Assembly (NCBI GenBank): GCA_035544895.1
Contig: DASZZM010000031.1
Coordinates: 62,001-126,000 of the forward strand
Length of the DNA stretch: 64,000 nt
Source: JASLEW01 sp035544895
GTDB taxonomy: Bacteria > Acidobacteriota > Thermoanaerobaculia > Multivoradales > UBA5704
Reading direction: 5' to 3'
Below are positions 38,079 to 47,682 of this stretch, piece after piece. Both the position numbers and the translations under genes were made by a program. Each line of letters begins with the position of its first letter. Position 1 is the stretch's first letter. A model generated the notes under the pieces. It did not search any database. It worked only from the letters and a program-made list of their open reading frames with translations, and had not been told where the DNA came from.

Positions 38079-38152
38079 CCCGTGCATCTCGCTCTTGCTT
38101 CATGGCCCGCGTACTGTGCAACGCTCGTGCCAATGGTGCCGGCCAGGAAGCG

Positions 38153-38671
38153 ATGAGCGGGTCGCCCGCGGCAGAAGTCGCGCGCCCGGTCCTCATCGGT
38201 TGGAAGGAGTTCCTGGACCTGCCAGAGCTCGGCCTTTTTCGCCTCAAGTGCAAAGTGGATACGGGCGCGCGCACCTCCACCCTGCATTGCGATGCGCTGA
38301 CCCTGCTGGAGGAGCTCTCCGGTGGCGCGGCGCTCGCGGAGATCGCCGTCAGCCCGGATCGCCGCAGCCCAGGGCTGCGGGTCACCTCCCTGGTCAAGGT
38401 GCTACGGCGTATCGCCGTCACCGATTCGGGCGGGCACCCCGAGCTGCGTCCGTTGATCGAGACCGTGCTCGTGCTCGGCCCGGTGCGCAAGCGCATCCTG
38501 CTCACTCTCGCCGACCGCCGGGGCATGCTGTTTCGTATGATCCTGGGCCGCAAGGCCGTCGAGGGCTCTTTCCAGATCGACCCGGCGAAGAAGTACCAGC
38601 TACGCCGTTGGCATCGCCGGGGAGCGTTGAGCGGCAGCGAGACTTCCCCGCCAGAGACATCACCCGGATGA
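38153..38671 (+). CDS. RimK-associated ATP-dependent zinc protease/retropepsin-like protein
   Basis: 172 residues from an ATG with AGGAAG 3 nt upstream. VLIGWKEFLDLPELGLFRLKCKVDTGARTSTLHCDAL holds the retropepsin-like DTGA motif. Later LRVTSLVKVLRRIAVTDSGGHPELRPLIETVLVLG and MLFRMILGRKAVEGSFQIDPAKKY match the PF05618-type domain usually encoded beside rimK. The family is annotated as ATP-dependent zinc protease, though the fold suggests an aspartic peptidase. Its stop overlaps the rimK ATG by 4 bp. Confidence 0.87.
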   Translation: MSGSPAAEVARPVLIGWKEFLDLPELGLFRLKCKVDTGARTSTLHCDALTLLEELSGGAALAEIAVSPDRRSPGLRVTSLVKVLRRIAVTDSGGHPELRPLIETVLVLGPVRKRILLTLADRRGMLFRMILGRKAVEGSFQIDPAKKYQLRRWHRRGALSGSETSPPETSPG

Positions 38672-39567
38672 AGATCACGATCCTGTCGCGCAGAGCCTCC
38701 CTGTACTCGACCTTTCGCCTGGTGGAGGCCTGCCGGCAGCGTGGCGTCGAGGCTTCGGTGCTCGACCCTCTGCATTGCGTGGTCAAGCTCTCCAAGAAGC
38801 GCCCCGAGGTCTTTCATGACGGCGAGCGCGTCACCGCTCTCGACGGGGTCGTGCCGCGGATCGGCGCCTCGATCACCTTCTACGGCCTGGCCGTCCTCCG
38901 CCAGTTCGAGATGATGGGAGTGTTTCCCGCCAACGACAGTCAGGCCATCGCCAAGAGCCGCGACAAGCTGCGCAGCTTCCAGCTGCTCTCGCGTCACGAT
39001 ATCGGCATTCCACCCACGGCCTTCGCCCGCCGCCGCGAAGATGTGCGCTCGGCTATCCGCAAGGTCGGCGGCACGCCGGTCATCCTCAAGCTCCTCGAGG
39101 GGACACAAGGAACCGGCGTTATCCTCGCCGAATCGGTCAAGTCGGCCGAGTCGGTGCTCGACGCCATGCACTCGCTGGGGCAGAACATCCTCATTCAGGC
39201 CTTCGTCGAGGAGTCGCACGGCACCGACTTGCGCGCCATCGTCGTCGGACGGCGCGTGGTGGCCGCGATGTCGCGCCAGGCCGTGGAGGGCGAGTTCAGA
39301 AGCAATCTCCACCGCGGCGGCCGCGCGCGCGGCGTGATCCTGGAACCTGCCTTCGCGGAAACCGCCGTGCATGCGGCCCAAGTCCTCGGCCTCAACATTG
39401 CCGGGGTCGACATGATCCCGTCCAGGGAGGGACCCATGGTCCTCGAGGTCAACAGCTCGCCGGGGCTCGAGGGTGTCGAGACCGCGACCGGCGTCGACGT
39501 CGCCGGATCGATGATCGACTTCGTCGTCGAGCACGCGCCTCGCGGCTACCCGAGCGACAGGGGATGA
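38668..39567 (+). CDS. rimK: RimK-family alpha-L-glutamate ligase
   Basis: ATP-grasp ligase of 299 residues; RimK adds glutamates to ribosomal protein S6 or makes poly-glutamate in known cases. Start MKITILSRRASLYSTFRLVEA, then VVPRIGASITFYGLAVLRQFEMMGV, SRDKLRSFQLLSRHDIGIPPTAFA, KLLEGTQGTGVILAES (ATP-grasp loop), AFVEESHGTDLRAIVVG, and the Mg-binding IAGVDMIPSREGPMVLEVNSSPGLEG. Coupled to the upstream peptidase and followed by the AspA/AstE-like gene. Confidence 0.94.
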   Translation: MKITILSRRASLYSTFRLVEACRQRGVEASVLDPLHCVVKLSKKRPEVFHDGERVTALDGVVPRIGASITFYGLAVLRQFEMMGVFPANDSQAIAKSRDKLRSFQLLSRHDIGIPPTAFARRREDVRSAIRKVGGTPVILKLLEGTQGTGVILAESVKSAESVLDAMHSLGQNILIQAFVEESHGTDLRAIVVGRRVVAAMSRQAVEGEFRSNLHRGGRARGVILEPAFAETAVHAAQVLGLNIAGVDMIPSREGPMVLEVNSSPGLEGVETATGVDVAGSMIDFVVEHAPRGYPSDRG

Positions 39568-39626
39568 GGGACCGAAGAGGACACTTGGCGCCGTTGTCGT
39601 CGCCGCGCGACGAGGAGGCCTGAGAG

Positions 39627-40643
39627 ATGGGGGGTGGCAACGGCGCGTTGCGCTTCGCCGGCACCGCCGTCGGACCCGGCGAAGCCGCCGACTTGCGGCT
39701 CAAGGTCTCTGAGTCCTATACCACCGACGACGTGACGATCCCGATCAGCGTCATCCGCGGGACCCGGAGCGGCGCCACCGTCTTCGTCACCGCCACCGTC
39801 CATGGCGACGAGATCAACGGCGTCGGGATTTTGCGCCGGCTTCTCGACTTGACCGATTGGCGGGAGCTGCGCGGCACTCTGATCGCGGTTCCGGTTGCCA
39901 ACGTTCCGGGCTTTCTGACCCAGAGCCGCCGGCTGCCGGACCGGCGCGATCTGAACCGCAGCTTCCCAGGGAGCCGCCGGGGCTCGCTGACCTCCCGCCT
40001 GGCCGAGACCCTCTTCCGCGAGGTCATCCGCAAGAGTGACTTCGGCATCGACCTGCATACCGCGGGCGGCGAGCGCGCCAACTATCCGCACGTCCGCGCG
40101 GACCTCTCGGACCCCGGAGTGGCCAAGCTCGCCCGCGCCTTTGGCTGTCCGCTCATCGTCGCCGGCCGCGGTCCCCAGCGCTCTCTGCGCCGCACTGCCG
40201 TGGCGGCGGGCGTTCCCACGATCGTCTACGAAGCCGGAAGCCCGTTGCGCCTCGAGCGTCCGCTGATCGGGGTGGGGGTCGCCGGCATCCTCAGCGTCCT
40301 GCGCTCGCTGCGCATGCTGGAGGGTGAGCCGGTTTCGCCGCCGCTCTCCCTGGTCGTGTCACGCACCCACTGGGTGCGTGCGCAGGTCGGCGGGATCCTG
40401 GACCTCCAAGTCGGTCTCGGACAGCCCCTGCGGCGGGGCGACCCGATCTCGATCAACGCCAACCCTTTCCGCCGCGAGGTTAGCGTGCTTGCAACGCCCT
40501 CGCCCGGAGTGGTGCTGGGACTCACGCAGCTTCCCCTGGTGCACAGCGGCGACGCCATCTGCCATCTGGCCTTGCTCGGCAGGAATGAGATCGAAGGCTG
40601 GAGAGGGTATTGGGCGCGCCAAGGCGATAGAATTGGCCCATGA
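39627..40643 (+). CDS. succinylglutamate desuccinylase/aspartoacylase-family hydrolase
   Basis: 338 residues. Zinc ligands in TATVHGDEINGVGILRRLL (HxxE) and FGIDLHTAGGERANYPH, plus RRLPDRRDLNRSFPG with the conserved Arg-Asx-Arg segment, identify the M14-like AspA/AstE family. The C-terminal third forms a beta domain (THWVRAQVGGILDLQVGLGQPLRRGDPI). The recurring neighbourhood of peptidase, RimK and this hydrolase suggests making and removing glutamyl amides, but the substrate is unknown. Confidence 0.88.
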   Translation: MGGGNGALRFAGTAVGPGEAADLRLKVSESYTTDDVTIPISVIRGTRSGATVFVTATVHGDEINGVGILRRLLDLTDWRELRGTLIAVPVANVPGFLTQSRRLPDRRDLNRSFPGSRRGSLTSRLAETLFREVIRKSDFGIDLHTAGGERANYPHVRADLSDPGVAKLARAFGCPLIVAGRGPQRSLRRTAVAAGVPTIVYEAGSPLRLERPLIGVGVAGILSVLRSLRMLEGEPVSPPLSLVVSRTHWVRAQVGGILDLQVGLGQPLRRGDPISINANPFRREVSVLATPSPGVVLGLTQLPLVHSGDAICHLALLGRNEIEGWRGYWARQGDRIGP

Positions 40644-40748
40644 GCCGCTCTTCTCTCTGCCGGGGGCTTGCGCGTCTCCGCGGCTATGGTAAGATGCCGT
40701 GCAGTAGCAAAGCACACCGCACCAGGACGGCCTCCTCTCAGCCTTCGG

Positions 40749-40780
40749 ATTTCCACAGGTTGTGGAAATCTTGTGGAAAT
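40749..40780. promoter_or_regulatory. DnaA-box cluster upstream of dnaA
   Basis: Three identical 9-mers ATTTCCACA in 32 bp: one forward (40749-40757) and two reversed (40761-40769, 40772-40780). Each fits TTWTNCACA except for the first base. They lie 28 bp before dnaA and may serve autoregulation or be part of oriC. Confidence 0.8.
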
Positions 40781-40807
40781 TGACTGTCCTCGCGGGCTTC
40801 GAGGTTC

Positions 40808-42103
40808 ATGCTTCCCATGCCGCTCTCCCTCTGGTCTATCCTGCAAAAGCAGCTGCAACAAGAGCTGGATCCCGAAGAGTTCGCCACCTGGTTCCGGCCT
40901 CTCAAGGTGCGCGACGAGGGCGACCAGCGGCTGGTCTTGCTGGCGCCCAACTCCAGGTTTCTGCACACCCTGGAAGAGAGCTATCGGCCGACGGTCAACC
41001 GCGCGCTGGCCGGGCTGGGCGGGGCGGCATTCGAAGTGCTCTTCTCGCTGGAGGAGAAGGAGGCCGCCGCGGAGGCGCCGCTGGCGCTGTCCGAGTTCAA
41101 TCCCCGGTACCTCTTTCAGAGCTTCGTGATCGGCAAATCCAACGAGTTTGCCCATGCCGCGGCCGAAGCCGTGGCCAAGAACCCGTCGAACACCTACAAC
41201 CCTCTCTTTCTTTATGGCGGCGTCGGCCTGGGAAAGACCCACCTGCTGCACGCCATCGGCCACGAGATCCTGCGCAGCCAGCCACGCCTGCGGGTGCTCT
41301 ACCTCGCCGCCGAGCAGTTCGTCAACGAGCTCATCAACTCGATCCGCTTCGACCGCATGCCCGCCTTCCGCGAGCGCTACCGCACGATCGACGTGCTGAT
41401 GATCGACGACGTGCAGTTCCTGGCCAACAAGGAGCGCACCCAGGAAGAGTTCTTCCACACTTTCAACACTTTGTACACCAGTCAGAAGCAGATCATCCTG
41501 TCGTCCGACTCGTCGCCGCGCAACATTCCGACCTTGGAAGAGCGCTTGCGCAGCCGGTTCGAGTGGGGGCTGATCGCCGACATTCAGCCGCCGGATCTCG
41601 AAACCAAGGTGGCGATTCTGCACCGCAAGGCCTTCCTCGAGGGTACGCAGCTTCCCGAGGAGGTGGCGGAGTTCATCGCCCAGCAGGTACGCTCGAATGT
41701 CCGCGAGCTCGAGGGCCTGCTCAACCGCGTCTTGGCCTTCTGCTCGCTGACCGGCAAGCCCTTGACCTTGGCGCTTGCCCGCGAGACCCTGAAGGACATC
41801 CTGCCCGCCGAAGGGCGCCGGCTGGCCCCGACCGACATCATCAAGGCGGTGGCGCGGCATTACGACCTCAAGATCTCGGAGATCAAGAGCAAGAACAACT
41901 CCCGCCAGGTGGTCATCCCCCGCCAGGTCGCCATGTACCTGTGCAAGCGGCTGACCGACATCTCCTATCCGGAGATCGGCAAGCTCTTCAACGATAAGCA
42001 CCACTCGACGGTGATGTACTCGGTCGAGAAGGTGCAGCAGCTACGTGAATCGGACCCCGAGTTCGACCGGACGCTGCAAGCGCTCCAACAGCAACTCTCA
42101 TAA
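40808..42103 (+). CDS. dnaA: chromosomal replication initiator DnaA
   Basis: 431 residues. Domain I begins LWSILQKQLQQELDPEEFATWFRPL. The short domain II is followed at about residue 96 by FNPRYLFQSFVIGKSNEFAHAAAEAVA; Walker A is GGVGLGKTHLLHAIG and Walker B VLMIDDVQFLANK. VRELEGLLNRVLAF precedes domain IV with the box-reading helix (DKHHSTVMYSVEKVQQL), a slight variant of the usual RDHTTV signature. DnaA boxes flank it on both sides. Confidence 0.97.
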   Translation: MLPMPLSLWSILQKQLQQELDPEEFATWFRPLKVRDEGDQRLVLLAPNSRFLHTLEESYRPTVNRALAGLGGAAFEVLFSLEEKEAAAEAPLALSEFNPRYLFQSFVIGKSNEFAHAAAEAVAKNPSNTYNPLFLYGGVGLGKTHLLHAIGHEILRSQPRLRVLYLAAEQFVNELINSIRFDRMPAFRERYRTIDVLMIDDVQFLANKERTQEEFFHTFNTLYTSQKQIILSSDSSPRNIPTLEERLRSRFEWGLIADIQPPDLETKVAILHRKAFLEGTQLPEEVAEFIAQQVRSNVRELEGLLNRVLAFCSLTGKPLTLALARETLKDILPAEGRRLAPTDIIKAVARHYDLKISEIKSKNNSRQVVIPRQVAMYLCKRLTDISYPEIGKLFNDKHHSTVMYSVEKVQQLRESDPEFDRTLQALQQQLS

Positions 42104-42473
42104 GCCCTGCGCGCCGGCCTGTGGGGAATGGTGGTGTGGCGCACGGCCCTCCCGGGCTGCCGGACCATCGGAGAGAGCCGGCTCTTTCCCGCCCACCCAT
42201 AGTCTATGGTCCCGGTTCAAAACTCCGGGGTTGCGATGAGCTGCGTCTCGGATATGTGTCCCAAGAAGCTGTGGAGCGAGCTGCGGATTGCTGGCGCGGA
42301 GGATGGGTTTTCCACATGGGTCCGAAGGGGGTCCGCAGGTTCCGCACAGGGGGTAGAGGGGAGGGGAAACTGTTGGAGTTACGTGGGTTAGGGTGGTTTT
42401 CCGCGGTTTGTGGGAGACCTTCTACTACGACGGCTATGCTATATTCGGGGTTGTTCCGACGGAGAGGGTGCGA
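42104..42473. promoter_or_regulatory. dnaA-dnaN intergenic region, possible oriC part and dnaN promoter
   Basis: 370 bp without a gene. It contains one perfect DnaA box TTTTCCACA (42308-42316), weaker matches (TTCCGCACA near 42350; reversed TGTGGGGAA near 42120) and a TATATT (42440-42445) that could be the dnaN -10. The AT content does not rise strongly, so an unwinding element is not evident here. Confidence 0.55.
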
Positions 42474-43592
42474 ATGGATATCCGCCTCAAGCGCAACGAG
42501 TTCCTCACCGAGCTGGCGCCGATGCAGGGGATCGTGGAGCGTAAGACCACGATCCCGGTGCTGAGCCACCTGCTGCTGGTTGCCCGCGGCGACAGGCTCA
42601 ACCTGGCAGCCACCGACCTCGACGTGTCCTTGACCTCATGGTGCGAGGCGGAGGTGAAGGCGGAGGGAGGGATCGCCGTCCAAGCCAAGAAGCTGATGGA
42701 GATCATCCGCTCGCTCACCGTGTCGGACGTGACGCTTCTGCTCGAAGAGCCACGAGTGTTGAGCATCCAGGCGGGGGGGTCGCGCTTCAAGATCCATGGC
42801 GTCTCTCCCGATGACTTTCCGACCTTGGCGACTGTCGAGGGCGGCGACGGTCGCGAGACCCCTCCCGGCGTCGAGATTCCGTTTGCAGACTTTCGCAGGA
42901 TGATCGCCAAGGTCCTGTTCGCCGTCTCGGCCGAGGAGTCGAGGTTTCAGCTCAACGGCGCTCTCTTCAAGCTCAAGGACGGGGCTTTCGAGATCGTCGC
43001 CACCGACGGTCACCGCCTGGCGCTGGTCGAGGGAGGCCTCGAGCGCAAGGGTGAAGACGACGCCGTCCTGGTGCCGCGCAAGGCCCTTCAGGAGCTGCAG
43101 CGGCTCGAGGGCGATGGGGGCCTCGCCTATCGCCGGGGCGAGCACCATCTGTCCTTTCGTCTCGGACGCAGGGAGCTGATCTGCCGCATCCTGGAAGGAA
43201 CCTTCCCCGACTACGAGCGGGTCATCGCCAAGGACAACGACAAGAAGGTGCTGTTCGAGAGGAAGCCGCTTGCCGAGGCCGTGCAGCGCGCCGCGCTGAT
43301 GACCAGCGAGCGAGCGCGCGCCGTGCGCCTGCAGTTCGCTCCTTCCCAGCTGGTTATCTCGGCGGTCAACGCCGACCTTGGCGAGGCGGTGGAGGAAGTC
43401 GCCTGCGACTACGACGGGCCGGAGTTTCGCCTGGGAATCAATCCAGACTACTTGTCGCAGTTCCTCTCCGCCGTCGAGACCGAGCGTGTCCGCCTCGAGC
43501 TCAAAGACGAGAGCACGCAGTGCGTGGGCTATCCCCAGGACGGCACCGAGGCCCGCCGCTACCTTTGCGTCATCATGCCGATGCGGATCTGA
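42474..43592 (+). CDS. dnaN: DNA polymerase III beta sliding clamp
   Basis: 372 residues from the ATG at 42474 (MDIRLKRNEFLTELAPMQGIVERKTTIPVLSHLLL). LNLAATDLDVSL, the KIHGVSPDDFPTL loop, IVATDGHRLALVEG, ILEGTFPDYERVI, and the C-terminal YLCVIMPMRI closing the third clamp domain are typical. dnaA-dnaN-recF-gyrB order. Confidence 0.96.
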   Translation: MDIRLKRNEFLTELAPMQGIVERKTTIPVLSHLLLVARGDRLNLAATDLDVSLTSWCEAEVKAEGGIAVQAKKLMEIIRSLTVSDVTLLLEEPRVLSIQAGGSRFKIHGVSPDDFPTLATVEGGDGRETPPGVEIPFADFRRMIAKVLFAVSAEESRFQLNGALFKLKDGAFEIVATDGHRLALVEGGLERKGEDDAVLVPRKALQELQRLEGDGGLAYRRGEHHLSFRLGRRELICRILEGTFPDYERVIAKDNDKKVLFERKPLAEAVQRAALMTSERARAVRLQFAPSQLVISAVNADLGEAVEEVACDYDGPEFRLGINPDYLSQFLSAVETERVRLELKDESTQCVGYPQDGTEARRYLCVIMPMRI

Positions 43593-43638
43593 CGGCTGGC
43601 GCTCTCGCCGCGCCGGCACTCCCGGCAGGCGCGACCAC

Positions 43639-44712
43639 GTGCTCTCCCGCTTTACAGCCCGCAACTTTCGCAACTTGCAGCCGTTGGCCCTGGAACCGGC
43701 CGCGGGGTCGCACCTTTTTCTGGGCGGCAACGGCGCCGGCAAGACCAGCGTGCTGGAAGCCATCTACGTCCTGGCCACCACGCGCAGCTTTCGCGCGGCC
43801 CAGATCGCCGACTGCGTGCACCATGGAGAAGCCTCCTTTCAGCTGACCGGAGAGGTCGAGACGGACCGCCGCACGACGCTCGCCGTCGGCTGGAGCCAGG
43901 GCGCCAGGGAGCGCTCGGTCAACGGCAAGCCGACGCCTCTGGCAGACCACCTGGAGGTGCTCCCGGTGGTCGCCTGGGCGGCGGCGGAGGCAGAGGTGCT
44001 GGTTGGCGCGCCGCGCGCGCGGCGGCGCTTCATGGACCGTGGCGTGGTGGCGAGCCGGCCCGCCGCCCTGGAGGTGCTGGGCCGCTATCGCGAGGCCCTG
44101 CGCCATAAACGCGAGCTGCTGTTCCAGGATGCCGCCGGCCTCGAGGTCTGGAACGAGCTGCTGGCGGCGACGGCCGCCGAGGTGATCCGCCTGCGCGAGA
44201 CCTACGTCACGGCGCTTCAGCAGGCCCTGTCGGCGGTGCTCGCCGAGGCGGACATGCCCTTCCCGCCGGTCGAGATCCGCTACCAGCCCTCGCCGTCGCG
44301 TGGCCTGGAGGGGCCCGAGGCGATCGCCGCGAGCTTCGGGCGCATGGCCGAGCGGGAGCGAAGGCGCCAGCAACCCCTCCTCGGCCCTCACCGCGACGAG
44401 CTCGAGATCCTCTGGGGCGGCCATGAGATTCGCCGCGTGGCTTCGGCAGGAGAGCGCAAGTCCTTCTCTCTGCTTCTCCTCGCCGCTCACGGCAAAGTGA
44501 TGGAGGCGGCAGGACGCAGCCCGCTCTATCTGCTCGACGACGCCGACGCGGAGCTCGCGCCACCCACGCTCGCCGCCGTGTGGAGATGTTTTTCAGGAAT
44601 GCTGGAAGGGGATCGGCAGCTCCTGGTCACCTCCAACCGGCCGCAAGCCTGGCTGGCCCTGCCCGTCGGCTCCGTCTGGCAAGTCGAGAAGGGGCGGCTG
44701 GCGCCCCTTTGA
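43639..44712 (+). CDS. recF: DNA replication/repair protein RecF
   Basis: SMC-like ATPase that guides RecA loading with RecR. GTG start at 43639 gives 357 residues: LSRFTARNFRNLQPLALEPAAGSHLFLGGNGAGKTSVLEAIYVLATTRSFRA (Walker A), WNELLAATAAEVIRLRETYV, GPHRDELEILWGG, ASAGERKSFSLLLLAA (signature) and SPLYLLDDADAELAPPTL (Walker B). The spacing from dnaN (46 bp) and the lack of another early start support the choice. Confidence 0.93.
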   Translation: MLSRFTARNFRNLQPLALEPAAGSHLFLGGNGAGKTSVLEAIYVLATTRSFRAAQIADCVHHGEASFQLTGEVETDRRTTLAVGWSQGARERSVNGKPTPLADHLEVLPVVAWAAAEAEVLVGAPRARRRFMDRGVVASRPAALEVLGRYREALRHKRELLFQDAAGLEVWNELLAATAAEVIRLRETYVTALQQALSAVLAEADMPFPPVEIRYQPSPSRGLEGPEAIAASFGRMAERERRRQQPLLGPHRDELEILWGGHEIRRVASAGERKSFSLLLLAAHGKVMEAAGRSPLYLLDDADAELAPPTLAAVWRCFSGMLEGDRQLLVTSNRPQAWLALPVGSVWQVEKGRLAPL

Positions 44713-44749
44713 GCGCCGTAAACGTCAGAGTTTTCAACCATTAGGCTCC

Positions 44750-44778
44750 TTTTAAGACGGCCCTTTTCGTGCTATAAT
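44750..44778 (+). promoter_or_regulatory. candidate gyrB promoter
   Basis: A perfect TATAAT at 44773-44778 with a weak -35 (TTTTAA, 44750-44755) 17 bp upstream. The leader to the gyrB ATG would be about 110 nt. Lies directly behind recF. Confidence 0.55.
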
Positions 44779-44897
44779 TTCGCTGTCGTTTGGGCCTCCG
44801 GCCAGGCTGGCTGGAAGAAGCGCCCAGGGCCCCGGCTGGAATCAGTCGAATTCAGTTTGGAATCGGATCACAAGGCGAAAGCAGGTCAGGAAACGAT

Positions 44898-47468
<2,571 letters not shown>

Positions 47469-47515
47469 CCCGGCGAGCGGGATATGAGCCCACCGCGGGA
47501 CCCCCAGCACGAGCG

Positions 47516-47622
47516 GGCGGGGGCGTCCCCTTCCCCCCCGGCCACCGCCGGGCAGGGACCCGGCGGTTCTGGAAAACCGGGAAGGGGACCGCGGGGGTTG
47601 CGGGGGGCGATCCGATAGACGC
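47516..47622 (+). repeat. dispersed palindromic intergenic repeat, copy 4
   Basis: Begins GCGGGGGCGTCCCC, contains the CCGCCGGG-CAGGGA-CCCGGCGG hairpin and CCGGGAAGGGGACCGC, ends TTGCGGGGGGCGATCCGATAGACGC. Closest in sequence to copy 1. Lies between gyrB and gyrA. Confidence 0.8.
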
Positions 47623-47682
47623 AGTAAGTAGTCCGGCATCGCCAACAACCAAGACTCTTGGATATTAAATGAGCAACCAGGC

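Noticed and set aside
42203..42470. Short frames between dnaA and dnaN
   Set aside because: No ribosome-binding sites or motifs; the region is better explained by DnaA boxes and the dnaN promoter.
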